Positions 27,460 to 36,055 of a stretch of 64,000 nucleotides of DNA are shown piece by piece. The first letter of the stretch is position 1. Each line of letters begins with the position of its first letter. Source of the DNA: Sutcliffiella horikoshii (lineage in GTDB: Bacteria > Bacillota > Bacilli > Bacillales > Bacillaceae_I). A model generated the notes under the pieces. The model was not told where the DNA came from, searched no databases, and worked only from the letters and a program-made list of their open reading frames with translations. The stretch spans positions 1,752,666 through 1,816,665 of the forward strand of contig KV440964.1 in NCBI GenBank assembly GCA_001636495.1, given 5' to 3'. The position numbers and the translations under genes are program-made.

Positions 27460-29088
27460 GTGTCTATTTTACAGCCCAATGTCATTGTAGTTGGAAGCGG
27501 ATTATCCGCATTGCTGACTGCAAATTATTTAAGTGAGCATATGAATGTGATTATTTTCACAAAGTCCAGCAAAAATGATAATAATTCTTTTCTCGCACAA
27601 GGCGGTGTTGCTTGTGCCATCGAACATACAGATTCATGGAAATTGCATTATGAAGATACCCTTTCGGCAGGCTGCTATCATAACGAAGAAGAAGCGGTGG
27701 AGATACTGACGAAAATGGGTCCTGGTGAATTGCAGGCGTTGATCCATAAAGGAATGCAATTTGATAAAAACGGTCAGGGGGAATTTTCACTCGGTATGGA
27801 GGGTGCGCACTCGAAAAGGCGCATTTTGCATGCTGGCGGTGACCAGACAGGTAAGGAGCTGATGGAGTGGCTGCAATCAACGCTCTCTGAGAAGGTACTG
27901 ATGGTAGAGCATGAAACCGTCATCAAGCTTTTGGTAGAAAACCAACGTTGCTACGGGGTGCAGACTTTTAATTCCAACGGAGAAAGAACGAATTACCTCG
28001 CATCTTACGTAGTGCTGGCTACAGGTGGTGCCGGAGCGCTCTATCCTTATACTTCCAATAATGAGAGTATTACCGGAATGGCTTTGTCCCTTGCGTATCA
28101 GGCAGGTGCGGCATTGACGGATCTTGAGTTCATGCAGTTTCACCCGACGATGCTCTCTGTGGAAGGAAAAGCGGTGGGGCTTATTTCAGAAGCGGTGCGA
28201 GGTGAGGGCGGCTATCTACAAAACAGTAAAGGTGTCCGTTTCATGGAAGCGACTCATCCACTTAAAGATTTGGCACCAAGAGATGTGGTATCAAGGGCCA
28301 TTTTTCATGAGTTGGAGCAAGGGGAGACGGTGTATTTAAATATTGAAGAAGTGGATAAATTCGAAGAGAGGTTCCCTGCCATAACCAATCTTTGCAAAAA
28401 GCAGGGCATCCACCTAGAAACAAAGCGTATCCCGGTTGTTCCCGGTGCCCATTTTTACATGGGAGGAATATATACGACGATTCATGGGGAAACGACATTG
28501 CCTGGTTTATATGCCGTCGGGGAGGCTGCTTGTAATGGAGTCCATGGAGCAAACAGACTGGCAAGCAACTCCTTGCTGGAGACCATTGTATTTTCCAAAA
28601 CGCTTGCCGAACATCTTCTGAAAATAACCACTTCCAATCATGAAGTTCCTTGGAACAAACATTCATCTGTCATGAGGGATTTGGATGTGCTGCAGCAACA
28701 AGCTGTCCCGCTTCCGACTAAAGCTGACATCCAGCAGATGATGATGAAGCATGCGGGGATTGTCCGCCATGCGGAAGGGTTGACGGAATTAAAGGATTGG
28801 CTGCTTACCTTCCAACCTTATTGGAAGGCGATTCATCATTTTACAGAAATCTTTGGTTTAGAGGAAATAGAGAAAATCCATATGCTTCATTTATGCTATC
28901 TGGTTACGGAAGCGGCACTACAAAGACAGGAAAGCAGAGGAGCACATTACCGATCTGATCACCCAGTATCCAAGGAGTCGTGGAGACAGGTCAGAATCAT
29001 GCATGCCATAGAGAAAAACGCAGGGCTAAAGGAGAGGGATTTAGATGAATTCAATCATGCTGCAAGAGATGCTGCGTGGTTTCTTTAA
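27460..29088 (+). CDS. nadB: L-aspartate oxidase
   Basis: NadB (542 aa) is a flavoprotein that oxidises aspartate to iminoaspartate, the first step of de novo NAD synthesis. The FAD-binding dinucleotide motif VVGSGLSALLTA is at residues 10-21. The QGGVACAIEHTDS, HPTMLSVEGK and GANRLASNSLLE segments are family signatures. The start is GTG 27460 behind AGGAGG. Its 3' end overlaps nadC by 44 nt. Confidence 0.95.
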   Translation: MSILQPNVIVVGSGLSALLTANYLSEHMNVIIFTKSSKNDNNSFLAQGGVACAIEHTDSWKLHYEDTLSAGCYHNEEEAVEILTKMGPGELQALIHKGMQFDKNGQGEFSLGMEGAHSKRRILHAGGDQTGKELMEWLQSTLSEKVLMVEHETVIKLLVENQRCYGVQTFNSNGERTNYLASYVVLATGGAGALYPYTSNNESITGMALSLAYQAGAALTDLEFMQFHPTMLSVEGKAVGLISEAVRGEGGYLQNSKGVRFMEATHPLKDLAPRDVVSRAIFHELEQGETVYLNIEEVDKFEERFPAITNLCKKQGIHLETKRIPVVPGAHFYMGGIYTTIHGETTLPGLYAVGEAACNGVHGANRLASNSLLETIVFSKTLAEHLLKITTSNHEVPWNKHSSVMRDLDVLQQQAVPLPTKADIQQMMMKHAGIVRHAEGLTELKDWLLTFQPYWKAIHHFTEIFGLEEIEKIHMLHLCYLVTEAALQRQESRGAHYRSDHPVSKESWRQVRIMHAIEKNAGLKERDLDEFNHAARDAAWFL

Positions 29089-29887
29089 AGAGGATATAGG
29101 GGAAAGGGATGTCACTTCCGAAGTCCTCTTTCAAGAAGAGGAGAAAGGGACTGGAACATTTCTTGCCAAAGAGAATGGCGTATTTGTCGGACAACAAGTG
29201 ATTGAGGAAGCATTTGGCATGCTCGATTCACATGCTGCAGTGACCCTTTACAAAAAAGATGGCGAGCGGATGGAAAAAGGGGAGGTCATTGGAACGGTGG
29301 AAGGAAGGATGAGGGCATTATTGGGGGCAGAGCGTGTATCGCTGAACATAATCCAGCGACTTAGCGGAATTGCCACGTTGACCTCTGAAGCTGTTTCCAC
29401 ACTTGCAAGTGATCATACCAAAGTGTGTGATACGAGAAAGACGACGCCGGGATTGAGAATGCTGGAGAAATACGCTGTCACATGCGGAGGGGGATACAAC
29501 CATCGTTTTGGATTATATGACGGAGTGATGATCAAGGACAACCATATAGAATTTGCCGGTTCCATTACAGAAGCGGTGAAACGGGTACGGGAAAAAATCG
29601 GACATATGATCAAAATCGAAGTGGAAACCGAAACGCTGGCACAGGTTCAGGAAGCAGTGGAAGCCAGAGCGGACGTCATCATGTTCGATAACCGGACTCC
29701 AGAAGAAATCAAAGATTACATCCAACATGTACCGAAGCACATCATTACGGAAGCGTCCGGAGGCATTAACCTCAGAAATATCGCATCCTACAGGGAAACA
29801 GGTGTTGATTATATCTCCCTCGGGTTCCTAACCCATTCTGCACGAGCGTTGGATATCAGTTTTAATGTTGGGACGAAAGGGGTTTAA
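29045..29887 (+). CDS. nadC: Nicotinate-nucleotide pyrophosphorylase (QAPRTase)
   Basis: NadC (280 aa) converts quinolinate and PRPP to nicotinate mononucleotide. The N-terminus [14 protein letters not shown] and the active-site segments [15 protein letters not shown] and [20 protein letters not shown] are diagnostic. The start ATG 29045 lies inside nadB behind an AAGGAGAGG site and matches the usual NadC N-terminus. The 44-nt overlap is longer than usual for this operon. Confidence 0.96.
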   Translation: MNSIMLQEMLRGFFKEDIGERDVTSEVLFQEEEKGTGTFLAKENGVFVGQQVIEEAFGMLDSHAAVTLYKKDGERMEKGEVIGTVEGRMRALLGAERVSLNIIQRLSGIATLTSEAVSTLASDHTKVCDTRKTTPGLRMLEKYAVTCGGGYNHRFGLYDGVMIKDNHIEFAGSITEAVKRVREKIGHMIKIEVETETLAQVQEAVEARADVIMFDNRTPEEIKDYIQHVPKHIITEASGGINLRNIASYRETGVDYISLGFLTHSARALDISFNVGTKGV

Positions 29888-29891
29888 CAGG

Positions 29892-30995
29892 ATGAATATA
29901 TTAGACTTAGTGAAAAAAGACAACGGGATGCTGCCCGCAAAATATCGTGACATGACAACAGACGAAATGAAAGCAAAAGTAACGGCAATAAAAGAAAGAC
30001 TGGGAGCCGACCTTTTCATCCCAGGACACCATTATCAAAAAGATGAAGTGATCGATTTTGCCGATGCCACAGGGGATTCCCTTCAGCTGGCCCAAGCGGC
30101 TGCTAATACAACCGCTTCTTATATCGTTTTTTGTGGAGTTCACTTTATGGCGGAAACGGCAGATATCCTGACTGATCCGAACCAGGTGGTAGTGCTTCCT
30201 GATATGAGAGCAGGCTGTTCCATGGCGGACATGGCGGACATCCATCAGACGGAGCGAGCCTGGACAAAGCTCGAGCAGGTTTTTGGCGATACGATGCTGC
30301 CACTTACTTATGTAAATTCGACTGCTGCCATCAAGGCCTTTTGTGGAAAAAGAGGTGGGGCTACCGTCACCTCATCTAACGCGCACAAAATGGTAGAATG
30401 GGCATTCACCCAAAAAGAAAGAATCTTATTCTTGCCAGATCAACACCTTGGGAGAAATACTGCTTACGACTTGGGAATACCATTAGAAGAAATGGCTGTT
30501 TGGAACCCCATTACGGACGAATTAGAATACGATGGGGATCCGTCCAAAGTAAAGGTCATCCTCTGGAAAGGGCATTGCTCCGTTCATGAAAAATTCACGC
30601 TCGGCAATATTGCCCAACTTCGAACGGAAAAGCCTGACATGAATATAATCGTCCATCCGGAATGTACGTGGGAAGTGGTCCAGCAAAGTGACCTCGCAGG
30701 TAGCACGAAATATATCATCGAAACAATTGAAGGAGCTCCCGCAGGAAGCAAGTGGGCAATCGGGACCGAAATGAATCTTGTCAACAGAATCATTCAACAG
30801 CACCCGGACAAGGAAATAGTATCGCTCAACCCGAATATGTGCCCATGTCTCACCATGAACCGCATCGACCTACCGCACCTATTATGGGCCCTTGAATCTA
30901 TTGAAAACGGAGAAATCATCAACAGAATAACAGTAGAAAAAGAAGTAGCCGACCACGCCATATCCGCCTTAGACAAAATGCTTGAACATGCTTAA
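29892..30995 (+). CDS. nadA: Quinolinate synthase A
   Basis: NadA (367 aa) condenses iminoaspartate with dihydroxyacetone phosphate using a [4Fe-4S] cluster. The expected ligand cysteines are at about residues 109 (GCSMAD), 229 (GHCSVH) and 319 (MCPCL), as in the Bacillus-type long NadA. I chose ATG at 29892 because it gives the usual length; an upstream in-frame ATG at 29865 lies inside nadC. It starts 4 nt after the nadC stop, completing nadBCA. Confidence 0.95.
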   Translation: MNILDLVKKDNGMLPAKYRDMTTDEMKAKVTAIKERLGADLFIPGHHYQKDEVIDFADATGDSLQLAQAAANTTASYIVFCGVHFMAETADILTDPNQVVVLPDMRAGCSMADMADIHQTERAWTKLEQVFGDTMLPLTYVNSTAAIKAFCGKRGGATVTSSNAHKMVEWAFTQKERILFLPDQHLGRNTAYDLGIPLEEMAVWNPITDELEYDGDPSKVKVILWKGHCSVHEKFTLGNIAQLRTEKPDMNIIVHPECTWEVVQQSDLAGSTKYIIETIEGAPAGSKWAIGTEMNLVNRIIQQHPDKEIVSLNPNMCPCLTMNRIDLPHLLWALESIENGEIINRITVEKEVADHAISALDKMLEHA

Positions 30996-31000
30996 TTTCC

Positions 31001-31131
31001 CCCTGTAGCCTGAAGTGCAGGATGGTCGACTCCTGCGGGAGGTAGCGGTAGCTTGAGACCCCTGAAGCGTTGTGAGGAGGCTCAAGCACCGCCCCGCGGA
31101 AAGCGACCATCCGGAACGGAAGGCTACAGGG
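31001..31131 (+). repeat. Palindromic repeat element, copy R4
   Basis: Outer arms CCCTGTAGCCT (31001-31011) and AGGCTACAGGG (31121-31131) are perfectly complementary. Inner arms GGATGGTCG (31020-31028) and CGACCATCC (31104-31112) are also perfect. The core is the family GACTCCTGCGGGAGGTAGCG through GCCCCGCGGAAAGCG. It begins 6 nt after nadA. Confidence 0.85.
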
Positions 31132-31174
31132 AGTTATCCAAATAACTTACAAAAGTATAGTCAATATAAAAATG

Positions 31175-31222
31175 GGCGCCGCAAGGAAAATAAACTTTTT
31201 TCCTTGCGGTGTCCATGTTTTT
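31175..31222 (+). terminator. Intrinsic terminator after nadA/R4
   Basis: GGCGCCGCAAGGAAAA (31175-31190) pairs with TTTTCCTTGCGGTGTCC (31198-31214), followed by a T-rich tract. It separates the nad operon from safA. Confidence 0.75.
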
Positions 31223-31325
31223 TATCATAAACTCCCTATTTCACGCATATGTTGAGGTGAAGAATAGTGGCAAAATGCCTACTCGACTCATAGACTGTAG
31301 AGACTTTGCTAAGGAGGGAAAATCC

Positions 31326-32804
31326 TTGAAAATCCATATTGTCCAAAAAGGGGATACATTGTGGAAGATTGCCCAGAAATATAATGTGAATTTTGAAGAA
31401 CTAAAGAAATCGAATTCACAACTAAGCAATCCTGACATGATTATGCCTGGAATGAAAATAAAAGTGCCGATGGCAGGGGTACCTGTCAAGAAAGAAAGCC
31501 AAGTGATGGGTGTGACGAAAGAAGCGCCTCAACAAGTGATGGGAGTACAGGCACCGAAAGCGCAGCATCCATACAAAGAGATGCCCAAGAAGCCTGCGGT
31601 GAAAGAACAACCGGTTAAAGAGGCGCAGAAAACACCATATACACCGAAAATGCCTCAGCTGAAACCGTACTTTCCTGAAGTGGAAGTAAATAATTACTTT
31701 CAGAAACAGCCGACGAATGTGAAAATGCCTAACGAAAAAATGCCGAACGAAAAAATGCCGAATGAAAAGATGCCAAACATGAAGATGCCTAATGTCAAAA
31801 TGCCGAACATGAAAATGCCGAACATAAAAATGCCAAATGTTAACATGCCTGTGAACATACCAAAACCGAAAGAGGAAAGTCCTGAGCAAGTGATGGGTGT
31901 ACATCAGCCAGCTCCTCAGATGGAAGAGTGCTATCCTGTATCACCGGTTTTACCTGGTAGCGGATTATGTCCACCACCTTGTCCACCTAAACACCATCAC
32001 CATCACCATGGTTGGGGACCAGGATGGGGAGCTCCAGGAATGGGAATGCCAGGGATGATGCCTGGAATGCAAGGAATGGGAATGCCAGGGATGATGCCTG
32101 GAATGCAAGGAATGGGAATGCCGGGGATGATGCCTGGAATGCAAGGAATGGGAATGCCAGGGATGATGCCTGGAATGCAAGGAATGGGAATGCCAGGAAT
32201 GATGCCTGGAATGGATGGATCGCAAGTGATGGGAATTCAACAAGGCGAAGAATCTCCAGACGTGGATTATGGTCAAATGCAACAGCAAATGATGCAGCAA
32301 ATGCAACAGCTGCAACAAATGGGCCAAATGCCGAACATGAGTCATGAAGACATGGAAAGTGCCGTAATGGGCATTCAGGATCAAATGGGTCAAGAAGGCA
32401 TGCAAGGAATGGGAATGCCTCAAATGATGCCAGGGATGCAGGGAATGGGAATGCCAGGAATGATGCCACAAGGAATGCCGATGGGACCTATGGGAATGGG
32501 ACCAATGGGCGGTTATCCGTGCTATCCAATGGGACCGGTTTCTCCAGGTGCAGGATTCGGACCAATGGGTGAAGGTCAAGGGCAAGGTCAGCAGCAAGTG
32601 GCAGGAGCCAGCTCAGGTGGAGACTGCGGCTGTGGAGCGCCACAGGGCTATCGAAACGATGTACCATATGGTTATGCTCCATATGGCTATCCGATGGCAT
32701 CTCCAGGCTATTATAACCCGCAAGGATATGGCTATGGATACGCCAATGAAGAGCGGAATGAAGGATCAGATTTTGAAGGTCCGGAATTTGATGATGAAAA
32801 CTGA
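31326..32804 (+). CDS. safA: SafA, LysM spore coat morphogenetic protein
   Basis: SafA organises the inner spore coat and anchors it to the cortex through LysM and SpoVID. I chose TTG at 31326 behind AAGGAGG: the product then starts LKIHIVQKGDTLWKIAQKYN exactly at the LysM domain (residues 1-47), as in B. subtilis SafA. The 492 residues exceed the roughly 387 of B. subtilis. The extra length is low complexity: eight KMPN-x pentapeptides (31722-31841), five GMGMPGMMPGMQ dodecapeptides (32037-32216), five scattered QVMG(V/I)-like motifs, a natural run of six His, and a Gly/Tyr/Pro-rich tail. It follows nadA as in B. subtilis. Confidence 0.92.
   Translation: MKIHIVQKGDTLWKIAQKYNVNFEELKKSNSQLSNPDMIMPGMKIKVPMAGVPVKKESQVMGVTKEAPQQVMGVQAPKAQHPYKEMPKKPAVKEQPVKEAQKTPYTPKMPQLKPYFPEVEVNNYFQKQPTNVKMPNEKMPNEKMPNEKMPNMKMPNVKMPNMKMPNIKMPNVNMPVNIPKPKEESPEQVMGVHQPAPQMEECYPVSPVLPGSGLCPPPCPPKHHHHHHGWGPGWGAPGMGMPGMMPGMQGMGMPGMMPGMQGMGMPGMMPGMQGMGMPGMMPGMQGMGMPGMMPGMDGSQVMGIQQGEESPDVDYGQMQQQMMQQMQQLQQMGQMPNMSHEDMESAVMGIQDQMGQEGMQGMGMPQMMPGMQGMGMPGMMPQGMPMGPMGMGPMGGYPCYPMGPVSPGAGFGPMGEGQGQGQQQVAGASSGGDCGCGAPQGYRNDVPYGYAPYGYPMASPGYYNPQGYGYGYANEERNEGSDFEGPEFDDEN
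31722..31841 (+). repeat. 15-nt tandem repeat in safA (KMPN-x)
   Basis: Eight uninterrupted 15-nt units encode Lys-Met-Pro-Asn followed by Glu, Met, Val or Ile. The fixed pitch puts a charged residue at regular spacing in an otherwise Pro/Met-rich stretch. Confidence 0.85.
32037..32216 (+). repeat. 36-nt tandem repeat in safA (GMGMPGMMPGMQ)
   Basis: Five nearly identical 36-nt units encode a Met/Gly-rich dodecapeptide; two diverged units occur again near 32400-32465. The near identity of the DNA suggests recent slippage expansion and a length likely to vary among strains. Confidence 0.88.
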
Positions 32805-33768
32805 TCAGACGATCTTTAGAGACGATTTCAATCGAAATCGTCTTTTCTTCCGTTTGACCCATGAAACGGAACTGCAAATTCAATCCTACAGCAAAATAAA
32901 ACAAAACCTGTTCAAAATCCATACGGATGAAGGTATCTATATTTTAAAAGGCTATCATGAATATGGAAACCTCGATTCGATCATCCAATTCAGTTGCCTC
33001 CTACATAAAAACGGTTTCCGTAGAGGGGCTATGTATCAGGAATTCAGCGATGGAAGGTATGTCCTAGAAGAACAAGGACTTTTTTGGGTGCTCACATATT
33101 TTATCCCGTCCAGTAGGCGGTTCACTTACTTGAAGGAAGAGGACAGGGTAGATGGATTGCTTGCTCTCAGGGAATTCCACCACTATTCCAAGCAACTTAT
33201 CCCAGAACTTACTTGCGATATTCCATCTGAAACGACCGTGCAAAAGTGGGGAAATCGCCTTGAATTGTTTGAGCAGTATGCACCTTTTTTGGAAAAGTGG
33301 TTTAATCCCGGAGTAATTAGTGAAATTCTATATTATAGTCACTTTTCACTTGATGCATTAAGTGCGAATTTTACTGATTCGGAAGATGTTGTTCTCCACG
33401 GGGATATCGCAAGTCATAATTTAATCAGGAGTACAGATAATATAGTGTATTTGATCGATTATGATCTTCTCTCAGTAGGGAATGCTGAATGGGACTATGT
33501 TCAGTATGCAAGCAGAATACTCCCTTTCCTGAAATGGAATAGAACCCGGTTTAAAATGCATTCCTTTCTAGAGGAGAACTTTAAGGATCATCCGTGGTTT
33601 TGGGTTGCGCTTTCTTTTCCGATGGACATCCTGCGAGAGGGAAACCGGTTCTCCCAAACGATGGATGAAGATGGGGGACCAAGCAGTTATGCAAATCTCT
33701 CCTTTTTTATTTCTACCTGGAATCTACGCAAACAATTTTTGACGAATTACAACAATCTGATACAATAA
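32791..33768 (+). CDS. CotS/YutH-family spore coat kinase-like protein
   Basis: The protein (about 325 aa, start ATG 32791 or 32794 behind GAAGGT) belongs to the aminoglycoside-phosphotransferase-like fold used by CotS, CotI, YsxE and YutH coat proteins. The catalytic loop LHGDIASHNLI and the metal motif LIDYDLL are intact. It overlaps the end of safA by 14 nt, so its translation is probably coupled to SafA. Adjacent coat genes support a spore coat role. The substrate is unknown; I cannot tell which named paralogue it matches. Confidence 0.8.
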   Translation: MMKTDQTIFRDDFNRNRLFFRLTHETELQIQSYSKIKQNLFKIHTDEGIYILKGYHEYGNLDSIIQFSCLLHKNGFRRGAMYQEFSDGRYVLEEQGLFWVLTYFIPSSRRFTYLKEEDRVDGLLALREFHHYSKQLIPELTCDIPSETTVQKWGNRLELFEQYAPFLEKWFNPGVISEILYYSHFSLDALSANFTDSEDVVLHGDIASHNLIRSTDNIVYLIDYDLLSVGNAEWDYVQYASRILPFLKWNRTRFKMHSFLEENFKDHPWFWVALSFPMDILREGNRFSQTMDEDGGPSSYANLSFFISTWNLRKQFLTNYNNLIQ

Positions 33769-33800
33769 TCAATAATGCCAAATGGAGGGAAGAATACGTA

Positions 33801-34541
33801 ATGGAAGAAAAAATTGCCAAGTTAGTACAATGGATTCAAGAAAAAGTGAAGGATGCAGGGTTGAACGGAGCGATTGTTGGAGTTAGTGGAGGAATCGATT
33901 CCGCCGTTGTCGCACACCTGATCAAAAGAGCATTCCCAGAAGATTCTCTAGGTGTGATCATGCCATGCAAAAGTGATCCTAAAGACCAAGAATTTGCCCT
34001 TGAAGTAATTGAAAGCTGTGGAATTTCCCACACGACAATCGACCTTTCTGAAACACATACCGTGCTTTTTTCCGCCATGGAAAAACAACTGAAGGAAAAA
34101 GGCGAATGGAACGAGGAAACATCCCGTCTTGGTGACGCCAATACTCGTGCACGCCTTCGCATGACCACTCTTTATGCAGTAGCCAACAACTATGGCTATC
34201 TTGTCGTTGGAACAGATAATGCAGCTGAATGGCATACTGGATATTTCACGAAGTATGGAGATGGCGGGGTAGATCTGGTTCCTCTTGTTAATTTCACTAA
34301 AGGCGAAGTCCGCGAAATGGCAAAGGTACTTGGAGTACCGGATAGCATCGTTAACAAGCCGCCAAGTGCAGGACTATGGGAAGGTCAAACCGACGAAAAT
34401 GAAATGGGAACAACTTACAACATGATTGACAGCTACCTAAAAGGCGAGGAAATTCCTGAAAAAGACAAGCAAATCATTGATAGAATGCATAAGCGCACCG
34501 AACATAAACGTCAATTGGCTTACGGCCCTCCAAAATTTTAA
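33801..34541 (+). CDS. nadE: NH3-dependent NAD synthetase (short form)
   Basis: NadE (246 aa) amidates nicotinate adenine dinucleotide to NAD. The PP-loop SGGIDSA is at residues 29-35. GTDNAAEWHTGYFTKYGDGG and the ending KHKR-like segment are characteristic. It is shorter than the roughly 272-residue B. subtilis NadE and resembles the compact form seen in clostridia and archaea. Its place a few genes after nadBCA puts a later NAD-synthesis step nearby, although no NiaR site is seen directly before it. Confidence 0.92.
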   Translation: MEEKIAKLVQWIQEKVKDAGLNGAIVGVSGGIDSAVVAHLIKRAFPEDSLGVIMPCKSDPKDQEFALEVIESCGISHTTIDLSETHTVLFSAMEKQLKEKGEWNEETSRLGDANTRARLRMTTLYAVANNYGYLVVGTDNAAEWHTGYFTKYGDGGVDLVPLVNFTKGEVREMAKVLGVPDSIVNKPPSAGLWEGQTDENEMGTTYNMIDSYLKGEEIPEKDKQIIDRMHKRTEHKRQLAYGPPKF

Positions 34542-34570
34542 GAACTTGGAGAGAACTAACAAAATAAAAC

Positions 34571-34634
34571 ACCCCTTAACTAGTCACCCTAATGGAGAGT
34601 ACATCTATTGTACTCAACTGACTCGTTAGGGGGT
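34571..34634 (+). promoter_or_regulatory. Long hairpin spanning the ribosome site of the coxA-like gene
   Basis: ACCCCTTAACTAGTCA (34571-34586) pairs with TGACTCGTTAGGGGGT (34619-34634) with one mismatch, and an inner perfect stem GAGTACA/TGTACTC (34597-34603, 34609-34615) is stacked inside. A TTTTT tract follows, so it could terminate nadE transcripts. The 3' arm also contains AGGGGG, the only ribosome site for the TTG start at 34642. Confidence 0.65.
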
Positions 34635-34641
34635 TTTTACA

Positions 34642-35394
34642 TTGAGGAAGTCACTATTCACTGTAACCTCTGCGGCACTTTTACTTGGCGGTCTAGCCGG
34701 CTGCGGCCAAAAGGAAAGTGCAACAGACAATAGGTATTATGAGGAAACTACACCTATTGGGTACTACACAAGCGAACACAATCCTTATGTAAACAATGAC
34801 CGCACACGTCGCGAACCAGAAGAAAGAGGAAATGCTCGTCTTCTGGAAGATAATGATGGTCCGTTAAACGAAATTCTGGACCGTTCTGTCATCTATGACG
34901 AAAAGAGAGTAAGACGTAACACGGACGAGGGAGTCAGACAAACAAGAAATAGAACGGATAACAGAGGGTTCATGAACATCGGGTATGATACGCCGCGATT
35001 TAGCCGAACAGATAGAAATTATCACGAAAGCTTGAATGGCATTGATCATGTTGGCAACCCATCTTATTACAATAATTATGATGGAAGATTAGCCGATCGA
35101 TTGGTGAAGCGTGCGGAACAGGTGGATGGCGTGAAGAACGCCCGTGCCCTTATCAATGGGGATGAGGTTATCGTCGCGGTAAATCCTGAAAACAATGACA
35201 ATACACGTAATTTAAAGCGTGAGGTCAAACGTGCGGTACAACCTCTTGTGGAAAATAAACAGTTACGTATCTCTACGGAGGAAAGTGTCTATAACACGGT
35301 CCAAAGTGTGGATAATGACTTGAGGGACGGCGAATGGCATTTACGCGACTTAGATGATACAATGCGTGGACTTACTCGCACGATGACAAGATAA
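34642..35394 (+). CDS. YhcN/YlaJ-family sporulation lipoprotein (CoxA-like)
   Basis: This 250-residue lipoprotein has a signal peptide ending in the lipobox LAGC (Cys at about 21). An Asn/Arg/Asp-rich middle follows, then a C-terminal YhcN/YlaJ domain (about 145-215; LVKRAEQVDGVKNARALINGDEVIVAV). B. subtilis has the cortex-associated coxA directly after safA, so this is the likely counterpart, though it is longer here and separated by two genes. It is expected in the forespore or cortex region. Confidence 0.82.
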   Translation: MRKSLFTVTSAALLLGGLAGCGQKESATDNRYYEETTPIGYYTSEHNPYVNNDRTRREPEERGNARLLEDNDGPLNEILDRSVIYDEKRVRRNTDEGVRQTRNRTDNRGFMNIGYDTPRFSRTDRNYHESLNGIDHVGNPSYYNNYDGRLADRLVKRAEQVDGVKNARALINGDEVIVAVNPENNDNTRNLKREVKRAVQPLVENKQLRISTEESVYNTVQSVDNDLRDGEWHLRDLDDTMRGLTRTMTR

Positions 35395-35402
35395 CCCTTT
35401 TG

Positions 35403-35435
35403 AACAGCCTCTGATTTTTGGAGGCTGTTTTTTTT
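35403..35435 (+). terminator. Intrinsic terminator after the coxA-like gene
   Basis: AACAGCCTC pairs perfectly with GAGGCTGTT around a 9-nt loop, followed by eight T residues. Confidence 0.88.
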
Positions 35436-35460
35436 AAGTGAAAGTATAGGATTAAGTGGT

Positions 35461-35720
35461 TATGAAGACCTCTTTGGCGCAAAAACCGAAGTAGAGAGGT
35501 CTTCATCCAGGTTATGAGGACCTCTCTGGCCCGAAAACCGAAGTAGAGAGGTCTTCATCCAGGTAATGAAGACCTCTCAGGCGCGAAAACTGAAACGGAG
35601 GGGTTTTCATCCGGGTAATGAAGACCTCTCTGGCGCGAAAACCGAAGTGGAGAGGTCTTCATCCAGTTTATGAAGACCTCTCTGGTGCGAAAACTGAAAC
35701 GGAGAGGTTTTCATCAAGCT
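35461..35720 (+). repeat. Tandem array of five 52-nt hairpin units
   Basis: Units start at 35461, 35513, 35565, 35617 and 35669, each exactly 52 nt. Each unit is an inverted repeat; the clearest has ATGAAGACCTCTCT-like and AGAGAGGTCTTCAT-like arms around a GGCGCGAAAACCGAAG-type loop. Units differ in arms and loop, several changes keeping pairing through G-U. There are no spacers of the CRISPR kind and no T tracts. It sits between the coxA-like gene and repeat R5. Confidence 0.9.
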
Positions 35721-35734
35721 TATCTCCTGTTATC

Positions 35735-35863
35735 AGCTGTGGATTAGAGCAAATGGCGTAGACTCCAGCTGGGGAGTAGCGACAATCTTGAGACCCGCAA
35801 GTGTTGCGAGGAGGCTCAAGGTCGCCCCGCGGAAAGCGCAGCCATTTGCGGAAAGGAACAGCG
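35735..35863 (+). repeat. Palindromic repeat element, copy R5
   Basis: Arms CAAATGGC (35750-35757) and GCCATTTG (35841-35848) are perfect, with weaker outer GCTGT/AACAGC pairing. The core is GACTCCAGCTGGGGAGTAGCG through GTCGCCCCGCGGAAAGCG, the subtype that also forms the inner module of R1 and R7. The remaining sequence to bofC shows no gene. Confidence 0.8.
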
Positions 35864-36055
35864 GCGATTAACCAAACAACTAAAGTTTATAGCTTTAAAA
35901 GGACCGGGTGTAATCTGCCCGGTTTTATTGTTTAGAAAAATTCCCCACAATGCATGGTTAATATTCCTAAATGTGGTCAAACTAAAAAAGATAAGACTAG
36001 CAAAATACTTCAGTAGGATATTAAACTAAACAGAATGTGAGGGGGCAATGTAACA

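Noticed and set aside
31422-31904. Long minus-strand frames opposite safA (also 31965-32597)
   Set aside because: They are His/Phe/Leu-rich shadows of the Met/Pro/Gly repeats of safA and have no start signals.
32548-32790. N-terminal extension of the CotS-like gene
   Set aside because: The frame is open into safA, but that part reads as an out-of-frame shadow of safA; the start at 32791/32794 fits the family.
35461-35720. CRISPR array
   Set aside because: Repeats abut each other with no unique spacers of constant length, each unit is a full hairpin, and no cas genes are near. The same reasoning applies to 61402-61651.
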